Of a stretch of 64,000 nt of DNA, positions 37,451 through 46,097 are shown in pieces; within the stretch, counting starts at the first letter, position 1; every line of letters starts with the position of its first letter. A program made the position numbers and the translations under genes. This DNA is from UBA6059 sp040219045 (GTDB lineage: Bacteria > Bacteroidota > Bacteroidia > Cytophagales > Cyclobacteriaceae). The DNA lies in NCBI GenBank assembly GCA_965229505.1, contig OZ245881.1:3162001-3226000 (forward strand). The letters are read 5' to 3'. Under the pieces are notes generated by a model. That model was not told where the DNA came from. It searched no databases and saw nothing but the letters and a program-made list of their open reading frames with translations.

Positions 37451-37554
37451 GATTGAGGGATTGTGATAATAGATGTTATTTCCAATTTGGTTAGAATCAA
37501 GACGAGTATAAGCCGTAAAACGCTACTTGTAAAACACTTCTTGAGATTTGACAC

Positions 37555-37562
37555 TACCTTTG
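37555..37562 (+). promoter_or_regulatory. Bacteroidota -7 promoter element
   Basis: TACCTTTG matches the Bacteroidota -7 consensus TAnnTTTG exactly and lies about 57 nt before the ATG at 37619, in the divergent region between the giant secreted protein and the GT-C/MORN gene. A TTGT at 37527-37530 is a weak candidate for the -33 element, slightly further away than usual. Confidence 0.4.
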
Positions 37563-37618
37563 TAAAGATAGCAGAATAGCAAAAGAATAGAATTGAAAAT
37601 CAATTGTTGGTGCACAAA

Positions 37619-39346
37619 ATGAATAGGTTCCGGTTTATGTTTTTTTGTGTGGTTATAGGACTCTGTTTTCTGTCGGCGTACGCATTCACTTTTGATACAA
37701 AGATCAATTTAGGAGGCGATAACTTAAGCTACTACTACCTGGGAAAGTCTTTGATCATGGGGCTAGGTTATTCTGATATATACAGTGCTAACATTACGCC
37801 CCATACTCATTTTCCACCTGGCTATCCAGTCATTATAAGTGGATGGTTGATGCTTTTTGACGGGGTTGTTCCTATTAAAATACTTAATGGGATTTTTGGT
37901 GTAGGTGCTTTAATAATTGGATTTCTTTTTTTTAGGAAAGTATTAGATTCAGATTGGATCAGCCTATTGCTGATTGTATTTATTTCGCTCAACCGACACA
38001 TGCTGGAGTATTCCTCAATTATGATGTCTGAAATTCCTTTTTTATTCTTTTTGATGTTGGGCCTATGGCTTTTTGTTGAGTTAGACTATAATCAATCCTG
38101 GTACAGGAATACTAGATTTATCCTTCTTGTGGTGACCGCAGTAGCTGTTTTCTATATTAGATCCTTCGGAATAATTCTGATGACGGCCGCTATATTGGAT
38201 TTACTTATAAAAAGGCGGATAGGATATGCTCTCGTACTTTTGAGCGGATTTCTAATACTTACTGTTCCATGGTCTATAAGGAACTCCATGCTTTCGAGGG
38301 GTTCTGGCTATGTCAACCAACTGTTGATGATAAACCCATATGATGCAAGTCTGGGCACTTTAGATATGAGTTCCCTTCTCGAAAGGGTAGGTGAAAATGT
38401 CCTCAGATATTGCGATAAGGAAATCATATTTTTGTTTTCTAATTTTAGCGAAATAGATTATGATAGGGACTATTTATGGATCAATGTTTGCCTTAGTCTC
38501 GCATTACTTGCCCTTTTGACACTGGGATTGTTGGCAATGAATAAGAATCGAGAGTTTCTTATTGGACTCGTGGTTTCAGCTGCGGGAATACTTGTGCTCT
38601 GGCCTTCTCAATGGTTTGGAGTGAGATTTTTGCTTCCAATGCTGATTGTAGCGATTGGCTTGATTGTCAATGGCCTTCTTCATTTAGTTGACAAAACCTC
38701 ATTTAAACAAATGGGTTTGAAGGTCATTATGATTGGTTTGGTACTCGCGTCCTTTGGACAATTACCTGAGGTTATGGCACTGAATGCTCGTAGAAATCAA
38801 GATTACCCAGATCGATACAGGGACTATTTTTCCGCATCCATATGGATTAGACAGAATAGTGATGAAGATAATGTCGTGGCATGTCGAAAACCCTTGCTTT
38901 CATATCATTTCTCCCAGAGGCCGTCCATTCGATGGATCAACACATCAGACCCACATGAGATAATAAGATCATTTTCGAACAACGATGTTGATTATGTTAT
39001 TGTGGACGTATTGGGATATGCGTCTACAGGTCAAAACATATTGCCGTTATTCAGACAATTTCCGGAGAAATTGGCGATTGTCAAAAAAATGGAAAAAACA
39101 CCGACTTTCATTGGAAAGTACACCTCATATTTAGGCTACTCAGGTAGCATTGTTGACGGTAAGAAAGATGGGTTTGGCATATACCGATGGCCAAATGGCA
39201 CTTCTTATCGAGGGCAATGGAAAAATGATCTCCGCAATGGACGTGGGACGCTACTTGGTATTAACTCTGACAAAGAGATTTATGGCATTTGGAGAAATGA
39301 TACACTTGTGAAAGTATTAAGCAAAGAGGAGTCAGTCAAAAACTAG
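37619..39346 (+). CDS. GT-C (GT39-like) glycosyltransferase fused to MORN repeats
   Basis: A 575-residue protein from the ATG at 37619; a TTG at 37604 would add five residues. The first about 410 residues form a polytopic membrane transferase with the GT-C loop NLGGDNLSYYYLGKSL and HFPPGYPVI after TM1. After a soluble segment with SIWIRQNSDEDNVVACRKP the protein ends in MORN-type motifs (GKKDGFGIYRWPNGTSYRGQW, NGRGTLLGI, IYGIWRND; about 515-570). MORN repeats usually bind lipids or proteins; I do not know this fusion from standard GT39 proteins. The GT2 gene follows 51 nt downstream, giving a possible donor-synthase plus transferase pair. Confidence 0.8.
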   Translation: MNRFRFMFFCVVIGLCFLSAYAFTFDTKINLGGDNLSYYYLGKSLIMGLGYSDIYSANITPHTHFPPGYPVIISGWLMLFDGVVPIKILNGIFGVGALIIGFLFFRKVLDSDWISLLLIVFISLNRHMLEYSSIMMSEIPFLFFLMLGLWLFVELDYNQSWYRNTRFILLVVTAVAVFYIRSFGIILMTAAILDLLIKRRIGYALVLLSGFLILTVPWSIRNSMLSRGSGYVNQLLMINPYDASLGTLDMSSLLERVGENVLRYCDKEIIFLFSNFSEIDYDRDYLWINVCLSLALLALLTLGLLAMNKNREFLIGLVVSAAGILVLWPSQWFGVRFLLPMLIVAIGLIVNGLLHLVDKTSFKQMGLKVIMIGLVLASFGQLPEVMALNARRNQDYPDRYRDYFSASIWIRQNSDEDNVVACRKPLLSYHFSQRPSIRWINTSDPHEIIRSFSNNDVDYVIVDVLGYASTGQNILPLFRQFPEKLAIVKKMEKTPTFIGKYTSYLGYSGSIVDGKKDGFGIYRWPNGTSYRGQWKNDLRNGRGTLLGINSDKEIYGIWRNDTLVKVLSKEESVKN

Positions 39347-39397
39347 TATCAGCACTGACTTGATAAACATCAATCTAAAACGTAATCAATTCTATAA

Positions 39398-40114
39398 TTG
39401 AAAGTACTATCTGTTGTTATTCCTGTTTTCAATGAAGAGAAGACCATAATTGAGGTCTTGAACTCCGTGTTTTCTGTAGATCTTGGCTCAGATTTGGAAG
39501 TTCAAGTTATCGTCGTAGACGATTGTTCAAGTGATAAATCTACGGATTTAATCGAGGATTATATTTCCGGGCATTCAGATCGAAAAACCAGCTTGGTCAG
39601 ACACGAACAAAACATGGGGAAGGGCGCTGCTCTCCGTACCGGTATAAGTCATGCCACTGGTGATTATATCATAATTCAGGATGCCGACCTTGAGTACGAC
39701 CCCAATGAGTACGGTCTGCTACTGCAACCTATACTTGATGGACATGCAGACGTAGTTTACGGCTCCAGATTTATGGGAGGAAAGCCTCACAGGATTCTTT
39801 TTTTCTGGCACTCAATAGGAAACAAGTTCTTGACAATGATGTCAAATGCGGCAACCAACCTCAATCTTACCGACATGGAAACTTGTTACAAGCTTTTCAA
39901 AGCAGACATAATAAAGAGTATTGATCTGAAGGAAAACAGATTTGGGTTTGAGCCGGAGGTGACTGCAAAGGTTGCACGCATACCTGGAATAAGAATATAC
40001 GAAGTTGGAATCTCTTACTACGGTCGTACCTATGCTGAAGGTAAGAAGATTAACTGGAAGGATGGGTTCCGAGCGCTTTATTGCATTCTCAAATACGGCT
40101 TTTTGAGGAGGTGA
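39398..40114 (+). CDS. GT2 glycosyltransferase, Dpm1-like
   Basis: A 238-residue GT-A fold enzyme: LSVVIPVFNEEKTI at the start, VIVVDDCSSDKST, NMGKGAALRTGISHATGDYIIIQDADLEYDP with the DxD motif (about 93-95), and DMETCYKLFKADI further on. This is the pattern of polyprenyl-phosphate mannose/glucose synthases that lack the C-terminal membrane helices. It probably charges polyprenyl phosphate with a sugar that GT-C enzymes then use; two such enzymes lie nearby (inference). No ATG fits; the start is a TTG at 39398 giving MKVLSVVIPVFNEE. It is convergent with msrB, 5 nt between stops. Confidence 0.9.
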   Translation: MKVLSVVIPVFNEEKTIIEVLNSVFSVDLGSDLEVQVIVVDDCSSDKSTDLIEDYISGHSDRKTSLVRHEQNMGKGAALRTGISHATGDYIIIQDADLEYDPNEYGLLLQPILDGHADVVYGSRFMGGKPHRILFFWHSIGNKFLTMMSNAATNLNLTDMETCYKLFKADIIKSIDLKENRFGFEPEVTAKVARIPGIRIYEVGISYYGRTYAEGKKINWKDGFRALYCILKYGFLRR

Positions 40115-40119
40115 AAGTC

Positions 40120-40617
40120 TTATTTACCCTCCTCAAACTCCAGCGAAGCAGAGTTCAGACAATACCTCAATCCAGTGGGTTGAGGTCCATCAGGGAAGAC
40201 ATGACCCAGGTGACCACCACAGCGTGCGCAGATCACCTCTGTACGAACCATACCTAAAGTGCGATCTGACTCGCGAGCGACATGACCCTCTTCGATAGGC
40301 TTCCAAAAGCTTGGCCATCCAGTACCGGAGCGATACTTGGTGTCAGATGAGAACAGGGGCAATTCACAAGCCGCGCATAGATAAGTACCCTCTCGTTTAT
40401 TATCCCATAGGTCACCGGAAAAAGCACGCTCGGTACCCTTCTCTCGGAGTACATGATATTCCATTTCACCCAGGCGACTTTTCCATTCGCTTTCAGGAAT
40501 CTGAAACTTCTCAAAATCAGGTAGGTTTTTGTTTGTCCCGCCAATAATTTTTTCTGTGGACTGTGCGGAGCAGCTAAATGAGATGATGCTCAGGACTAGG
40601 ATTAAGAAGTGTTTCAT
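40120..40617 (-). CDS. msrB: Peptide-methionine (R)-S-oxide reductase, exported
   Basis: A 165-residue MsrB that repairs methionine-R-sulfoxide in proteins. Two zinc CxxC pairs (CAAC and CARC) and the catalytic Cys in RYCLNSASL (about 153) are intact, as are GTGWPSFWKP and GGHLGHVF. Unusually for a cytosolic repair enzyme it has a signal peptide with a lipobox (ISFSC, Cys16), so it is likely lipid-anchored and acts on envelope proteins, as known for some Bacteroidota and Neisseria Msr enzymes. Confidence 0.95.
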   Translation of the reverse strand: MKHFLILVLSIISFSCSAQSTEKIIGGTNKNLPDFEKFQIPESEWKSRLGEMEYHVLREKGTERAFSGDLWDNKREGTYLCAACELPLFSSDTKYRSGTGWPSFWKPIEEGHVARESDRTLGMVRTEVICARCGGHLGHVFPDGPQPTGLRYCLNSASLEFEEGK

Positions 40618-40672
40618 ACTGTTAACGTTTGGTTACTAACAACGCTAACGTCAAATTGTGAGACTTGACCAT

Positions 40673-40721
40673 TAAAAAAAAGAGGCTGTCACCTCCATGA
40701 CAGTTGGAGATGACAGCCTCT
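40673..40721 (-). terminator. Terminator of mscS
   Basis: Arms AGAGGCTGTCA (40681-40691) and TGACAGCCTCT (40711-40721), with an inner TCCA/TGGA pair, form a long hairpin. On the minus strand it is followed by a T-run (complement of the A-run at about 40673-40680). It lies 27 nt past the mscS stop and separates it from msrB. Confidence 0.85.
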
Positions 40722-40747
40722 TTCTTATGCTACATTGCAGATAGGTC

Positions 40748-41575
40748 CTATTTATCCAGGTGTACATCCATTTGTGGGAACGGTATGTTAAGACCATGAT
40801 CGCCAAATTCCTTGTATACTTTCTCATTCATGTCAAAGAAGAGGCCCCAGTAGTCTGCAGGATTTACCCATACACGAACGACGATGTTTACAGAAGAATC
40901 TGCTAATTCTGACAAAGCAATAAATGGTTCCGGATCCTTCAATGCCCTCGGGTCTGCTTCTATCCATGAAAGCAATAGCGCTTTTGCCTTATCATAATCA
41001 TCCCCGTAGGCAATGCCAAATGTCCAGTCAACCCGACGAGTCTCTTCGGCAGAAAAGTTAGTTAGACTACTTCCAGATAACGACCCATTCGGAATAATGA
41101 TCCGCTTATTGTCGGGAGTGGTCATAATAGTGTTGAATATGCGTATCTCCTTCACCGTGCCCATATATCCACCACCATCGATGAACTGGCCAACTTTGAA
41201 GGGCTTAAACAACAGAATCATAACACCACCTGCAAAATTTTGCAGCGTGCCCTGCATGGAAAGACCAATGGCAAGACCAGCGGCACCAAGTATTGCTACA
41301 AATGAGGTCATCTCTATACCTACCATGCTCAACACCGAGATGATCAGCATAATCCTTAAGGTTATATTCAGCAGGCTTTTGAAGAATGGCGTTAGGGATG
41401 GATCCATTTCCCGCTTTTGCATGGTATTACCAAGCCCTTTGATTATCCCACTGATGACCCATGAGCCGATTATAAATGTGACTAAGGCTAAAATGAGATT
41501 AGGACCGTAGCTGATGGCCATTTCAATAAGCTGATCCAGATATTTTTGGATGTCAATGTTTTGAATTTCTTCCAT
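40748..41575 (-). CDS. mscS: Small-conductance mechanosensitive channel
   Basis: A 275-residue MscS-type channel, close to the E. coli length of 286, which opens under membrane tension to release osmolytes. Three TM helices: about 20-45, 60-85, and the pore helix with the Gly/Ala-rich pattern SFVAILGAAGLAIGLSMQGTLQNFAGGVMILLFKPF (two segments, about 85-120). Then come the beta domain with IDGGGYMGTVKEI and IPNGSLSGSSLTNFS, and the alpha/beta cage. Its own promoter must lie in 41576-41658. Confidence 0.95.
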   Translation of the reverse strand: MEEIQNIDIQKYLDQLIEMAISYGPNLILALVTFIIGSWVISGIIKGLGNTMQKREMDPSLTPFFKSLLNITLRIMLIISVLSMVGIEMTSFVAILGAAGLAIGLSMQGTLQNFAGGVMILLFKPFKVGQFIDGGGYMGTVKEIRIFNTIMTTPDNKRIIIPNGSLSGSSLTNFSAEETRRVDWTFGIAYGDDYDKAKALLLSWIEADPRALKDPEPFIALSELADSSVNIVVRVWVNPADYWGLFFDMNEKVYKEFGDHGLNIPFPQMDVHLDK

Positions 41576-41658
41576 GATTAATAGTGCGTATTACGTTGGT
41601 TTACTTTTAGGCTTTGAAATAAATAATGATTTGCAGGCTATCCTAACCTTGCGCCCAA

Positions 41659-42030
41659 TTAATGATCTTCGGGGTAAGGAATATAGACGAAACTGGCAAA
41701 ATCTTCGTCGACCACAAACAGACAACAGAACTCATCTGGGTCTTTATAGTTCTTTTTAAATTCATCAAGTTTCGCTTCTTCCACGATTTTCCGTTGTACG
41801 AATTCATCGATATAGGTGGCGTAGTAGTTCCATTCAGTATCTAACTCTCCTTTTTTGTAAAGCAGTTGTCCTATGGGCAGATCACCTTTGCTCATCGGGA
41901 ACACCGGGTAGTCAGAGAAGCCCTTTTTCCGAATTTGATAGGCTGCTTCTTGCAGATTTTCAGCAATTTTCACAAAGTCACTGGTAATAGTGCCGAGATA
42001 TTTACCGCTCAGTTCAGGATCGTTATTCAT
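41659..42030 (-). CDS. Uncharacterised small acidic protein
   Basis: A 123-residue cytoplasmic protein that I do not recognise. It has no signal peptide or TM segment and is rich in Asp, Glu and Tyr. The middle (PMSKGDLPIGQLLYKKGELDTEWNYYATYIDEFVQR) and the end (EFCCLFVVDEDFASFVYIPYPED) look well folded. Its ATG lies inside the 3' end of rlmD (8-bp overlap, 42023-42030), so the two are translationally coupled and probably transcribed together. Confidence 0.75.
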   Translation of the reverse strand: MNNDPELSGKYLGTITSDFVKIAENLQEAAYQIRKKGFSDYPVFPMSKGDLPIGQLLYKKGELDTEWNYYATYIDEFVQRKIVEEAKLDEFKKNYKDPDEFCCLFVVDEDFASFVYIPYPEDH

Positions 42031-43435
42031 GGACTTTCAAATTAAGTTGTACTACATTTTCAACATGATGCGTATGTGGAAACATATCCACCGGCTGAGA
42101 TTTTGCTACTTCGTATAGACTTGATAATTCGAGTACATCTCTTGCTTGAGTTGCAGGGTTGCAGCTCACATAGACTATTTTCTGGGCTGCTATTTCGAGA
42201 AGTGTGTTGATTACATCAGGGTGCATGCCAGCCCTTGGTGGATCCGTAATGATTACATCCGGTTGACCATTTTGTTTGATGAACGCCCCATTCAGCAAGT
42301 CCTTCATGTCCCCAGCAAAGAATGAGGTATTGCTAATATCGTTGAGTTGTGAGTTCCTCTTGGCATCTTCGATCGCTTCTGGCACATACTCCACACCAAC
42401 TACTTTTGCGGCCTTCCTCGCTATGTAATTGGCGATAGTACCTGTGCCGGTGTACAAGTCATAGACCAGTTCGTCTCCCTTCAAGTCGGCGTACTCCATG
42501 GCCACCTGATAAAGCCGCTCCGCCTGCACAGGGTTAGTCTGATAAAATGACTTTGGGCCTATGATGAACTTTAGGTCCCCCATCTTTTCTATGATGTACT
42601 CCCTACCGGAATAATTGACTACCGGCAGATCATTGAAAGTGTCATTCTTTTTAGTATTGATCACATAGTTGACGGCAGTCAAGTCCGGAAATTCGGCAAC
42701 CAGCGAGCTTAGCAGTTTTTCGATGGCCTGCTGATCATCTTCGGCAAACTGGATTAAGACCATAGTCTCTCCAGTTGTAGCCGTGCGGATCATCAGAATA
42801 CGCAGAAACCCCTCATGTCTATAGAGATCATAGTAGCTCAAATCATTCTTCCTCGCATATTCATTAAGCCAGTTTCGAATTTTGTTTGATGGCTCTGGCT
42901 GGAGATGACAATGATCTATTTGCAGGACTTTGTCGAACCTACCGGGAATGTGAAAACCGAGGGCGTTCCCATCCAGAGACTCCCCTGAGTTAATCTCATC
43001 TGAGGTAAACCATCTGCTATTGGAGAAGGTAAACTCCAGCTTATTGCGGTAGTACTCGGTCTGGTCTGACCCTATGATCGCTGAGATGCTATTCAGCTCT
43101 ACCTTTCCTATGCGCTCAAGTGCGTCAACTACCTGCTGTTGTTTGTAGGCTAATTGTTCGGCGTACTGGATATGCTGCCATTTGCAACCCCCACAGATGT
43201 CAAAATGACCGCAGACTGGTGTGACCCTTACCTCAGACCTTTTGTGAAACTTGATCGGATAACCCTCCAAAAAGCTCTTCTTCTTGCGTGTAACCCGGAC
43301 GTCCACCACATCACCGGGTGCGCTATCTTTCAGAAACAATACTTTTCCTTCAGGTTTTGCCACACACTTCCCTTCGGCAGCCATTCCTAGCACTTCTATA
43401 TTTTCGAGAATCAGCGGTGTTTTAGCTCTAGCCAT
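42023..43435 (-). CDS. rlmD: 23S rRNA (uracil-C5)-methyltransferase, RlmD/TrmA family
   Basis: A 470-residue enzyme that methylates C5 of a uridine in 23S rRNA (U1939 in E. coli). It has an N-terminal TRAM domain (IENIEVLGMAAEGKCVAKPEGKV, about 10-60), the 4Fe-4S cysteines in CGHFDICGGCKW plus a fourth in DHCHLQP, the SAM motif VYDLYTGTGTIANYIA, and the catalytic Cys in IVYVSCNPATQARD. The frame opens eight codons earlier at 43459, but the ATG at 43433-43435 starts the family's usual N-terminus. It could instead be RlmCD-like with a different target uridine. Confidence 0.9.
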   Translation of the reverse strand: MARAKTPLILENIEVLGMAAEGKCVAKPEGKVLFLKDSAPGDVVDVRVTRKKKSFLEGYPIKFHKRSEVRVTPVCGHFDICGGCKWQHIQYAEQLAYKQQQVVDALERIGKVELNSISAIIGSDQTEYYRNKLEFTFSNSRWFTSDEINSGESLDGNALGFHIPGRFDKVLQIDHCHLQPEPSNKIRNWLNEYARKNDLSYYDLYRHEGFLRILMIRTATTGETMVLIQFAEDDQQAIEKLLSSLVAEFPDLTAVNYVINTKKNDTFNDLPVVNYSGREYIIEKMGDLKFIIGPKSFYQTNPVQAERLYQVAMEYADLKGDELVYDLYTGTGTIANYIARKAAKVVGVEYVPEAIEDAKRNSQLNDISNTSFFAGDMKDLLNGAFIKQNGQPDVIITDPPRAGMHPDVINTLLEIAAQKIVYVSCNPATQARDVLELSSLYEVAKSQPVDMFPHTHHVENVVQLNLKVHE

Positions 43436-43488
43436 TGCCGGCAAAATTAATTTAATCACTTACAGTTTAGCTTGGAAAGTGAGGGAAA

Positions 43489-43509
43489 TCCCAACTATAA
43501 TTGTTGGGA
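43489..43509. repeat. Hairpin in the leader of the CHU_C protein gene
   Basis: TCCCAAC (43489-43495) and GTTGGGA (43503-43509) form a 7-bp stem with a 7-nt loop, 20 nt before the start at 43530. It may shape the 5' UTR; no T-run follows. Confidence 0.35.
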
Positions 43510-43529
43510 GAGAAATCACGAGGGGCTAA

Positions 43530-46097
43530 ATGAAGAAACTTATTGTCGTAGGGTTGCTAATTCTTATGGGATCCTACGCCAGGGCGAATCATATTGTAGG
43601 GGGTGAACTCGAGCTTATCCACCTCAACGAATTCAACTATCGAATTAATCTAATCCAGTATTTTGACCTGGCACAGTCGCTTAACCCTGGACCAGAAGCG
43701 TCGTTGGAGGTGTATATTTTCCGAAAGAAGGATGATGTGTTAATGGATATTAGAACACTTTCCTTATCAGATCAGACCCTGGTACCCTATACCAATATTG
43801 CTTGTGTCATTGATGAGTTAAGCACGCTCAGAGCAACCTTCACCACCGATATTTATCTCAGCCCAGAGTTATATAATGATCCTGAAGGCTACTACATTGT
43901 TTGGGAACGTTGTTGTAGAAATGCTGCCATTACAAATATAATTAACCCTGAGGGCACGGGTATGACGTACTACCTGGATTTCCCACCGGTTGTAGATGAG
44001 AATGGCGACCCTTTTATCAACTCATCCCCTCAACTGTTTCCTCCCCTGAGTGACTATGCCTGCATCAATCAACTGTACTATGTGGATTTCGCAGGAACAG
44101 ATGTAGATGGTGATTCGATTGCGTATAGTTTGGATACCCCGCTCAACAGCAGTGCGTTGGTTGCTGTTCCTATACCAACTCCTCAACCTCATCCTGAAGT
44201 GCGATTTGTTGAAGGTGTAGATGTGCAGAACAGTGTGCCTGGAAACCCCTCACTAAGTATTAATTCAGAAGGTTTTCTCACTGTCACTCCCGAGTCAGTG
44301 GGTCTCTACGTTTTTTCCGTCCGAGCAGATGAGTTTCGAGATGGTATCAAGATTGGGGAGGTAAGAAGAGACTTTCAACTTTTGGTTGTGGATGGCTGTG
44401 ATCCTCCAACGCCACCTGAGGCTAGTGTCAAGGTACCTGATCAACCCGACTTTGATCCGAACTCTCAGATCCTTGAATATTTTGTCGGTGATGAAGAGCG
44501 CTGCTTCGAGTTCCTGGTTACCGATCAGACCATTACTAATGAACTGGAGTTTATCACCCTTCGTGCAGAAGGTGTCAATTTTGATGAGAAGGTGGATGAT
44601 ATATTTTCAATCACCTCTGGATTTATATCTCCATTGGAGGATACGTTGCGCGTTCAGGTATGTGTAGGTCAGTGTCCATACACTTCAGATGAGCCGTATA
44701 TCTTAGACTTGATAGCCGCGGATGATGCATGCCCTCTACCGCAACAAGATACAGTACGATTGACCATCAACGTCGAACCTCCACCAAATGAGAATCCGTT
44801 CTTTGCTGATCTACCTTCCGGTTCCCAACTAGTGTTTGATGAAAATCAGTCCGCCATTTACGACATCCTCGGAGAGGATACTGATCTGGATAACCTTGAA
44901 TTAGTACTCTTTGGTCTTGGGTTTGAGCCCGAAGAATTCGGATTTACGCTAGTAGAGGTAACGAATGAAGCGGGTAGAATAGAAAAACGACTAAGCTGGA
45001 ACACCAACTGCCGTGAGGTGGACTTTGGAGACAAGACAGAGTTTTCGTTAGGCCTCAAGCTCGAAGATGCTGACGAATGCATGCTGGATGCCGGGGTAGA
45101 GGAGTTCCTTGACTTTCAGGTCATCCTTCCACCCAATACCTCGCCTGAGGTAGGGAGTGATTTGAGCAGCACGGTTGTGACTACCGAACTCAATGGTAGC
45201 CTTGGCTTTACAGTTAGTGCGACTGATGCTGACGGGGATACCATCCTGCTACAGGCATTAGGGGCCGGCTTCAGTCTGTCGCAGCTCGGTGTTCAGTTTG
45301 ACCCCATCGCCGGTATCGGATCAGCCAGCAGTACTTTCAATTGGGATTTGAACTGCTCAGAACTCAACATTGACTTGGAACGCGAGTATTTATTTTACTT
45401 CATCGCTGAGGACTTTGACCAATGCCAGGAGCGCAACGCTGATACGCTGGAGGTCAGTGTGAATATTGTTGTCCCCGAGAACGAAGCTCCTGTGTTTGAT
45501 GAGTATGGCGATATCGAACTTCTGGTCAATCAAGACTATACGCTGGATGTCAAGGCCGTCGATCCTGACAATGACTTTATGACGGTCTCTTTGTTTAGAA
45601 ACGTCTTTTTCGATGACTTTGAATTTGTCAATGGAGAGGGTCAGGGGGCTGCTACTGGCACGCTCCGCTGGAGGCCCAGTTGCTCATTGTTAGGAGCCAA
45701 CCGTTCTCCAAGAGACTATGATGTGTCTTTCTTAGCGAGAGACCTGAGGTGCCCAAATGCTGAGGCCGATACGCTGGAGATTACGTTTACATTACGAGAG
45801 CCGCTGGCAGGGGAGGTTCCCTTCCTACCGGCGAATGCGTTTTCTCCGAATGGGGACGGAATCAATGAGGTGTTTACCCTATCCGGACTGGATATACAGG
45901 AGAGAAATCTTCCTCCTAATCAATGTGAGAATGTCTTTGAGTATATCCGGATTTTCGATCGCACTGGTAAGGAAGTCTACTCGTCCAATGAGCGCACCTT
46001 TCAGTGGACAGGACAGGGAGCAAGTAGCGGAACCTACTTCTACTTGATCAAGTACACTTCGACAGAGTACAAGGGGTATGTGACGATGATCTACTAA
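43530..46097 (+). CDS. Gliding-associated secreted protein with CHU_C (T9SS type B) domain
   Basis: An 855-residue exported protein. The signal peptide is MKKLIVVGLLILMGSYARA, after which NHIVGGELELIHL opens a family-typical N-terminus seen in Cytophagales surface proteins. The middle (about 90-750) is made of repeated beta-sandwich units of about 110 residues with recurring DTDxDxL, L-xW-xxxC and ADTLEV motifs (PKD/cadherin-like). The C-terminus FLPANAFSPNGDGINEVFTL onward (about 765-855) is the CHU_C domain that sends proteins through T9SS for surface attachment, as in SprB-type gliding adhesins. It overlaps the convergent DUF5686 gene by 4 bp. Confidence 0.9.
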   Translation: MKKLIVVGLLILMGSYARANHIVGGELELIHLNEFNYRINLIQYFDLAQSLNPGPEASLEVYIFRKKDDVLMDIRTLSLSDQTLVPYTNIACVIDELSTLRATFTTDIYLSPELYNDPEGYYIVWERCCRNAAITNIINPEGTGMTYYLDFPPVVDENGDPFINSSPQLFPPLSDYACINQLYYVDFAGTDVDGDSIAYSLDTPLNSSALVAVPIPTPQPHPEVRFVEGVDVQNSVPGNPSLSINSEGFLTVTPESVGLYVFSVRADEFRDGIKIGEVRRDFQLLVVDGCDPPTPPEASVKVPDQPDFDPNSQILEYFVGDEERCFEFLVTDQTITNELEFITLRAEGVNFDEKVDDIFSITSGFISPLEDTLRVQVCVGQCPYTSDEPYILDLIAADDACPLPQQDTVRLTINVEPPPNENPFFADLPSGSQLVFDENQSAIYDILGEDTDLDNLELVLFGLGFEPEEFGFTLVEVTNEAGRIEKRLSWNTNCREVDFGDKTEFSLGLKLEDADECMLDAGVEEFLDFQVILPPNTSPEVGSDLSSTVVTTELNGSLGFTVSATDADGDTILLQALGAGFSLSQLGVQFDPIAGIGSASSTFNWDLNCSELNIDLEREYLFYFIAEDFDQCQERNADTLEVSVNIVVPENEAPVFDEYGDIELLVNQDYTLDVKAVDPDNDFMTVSLFRNVFFDDFEFVNGEGQGAATGTLRWRPSCSLLGANRSPRDYDVSFLARDLRCPNAEADTLEITFTLREPLAGEVPFLPANAFSPNGDGINEVFTLSGLDIQERNLPPNQCENVFEYIRIFDRTGKEVYSSNERTFQWTGQGASSGTYFYLIKYTSTEYKGYVTMIY

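Noticed and set aside
30106..40114. Genomic island with integrase or att sites
   Set aside because: The block looks compositionally different by eye, but no integrase, transposase, tRNA-edge repeat or direct repeat was found at its ends.
41574..41759. Plus-strand 61-codon ORF in the mscS upstream region
   Set aside because: It runs into the 41659-42030 gene in antisense, and has no promoter, terminator or protein-like composition.
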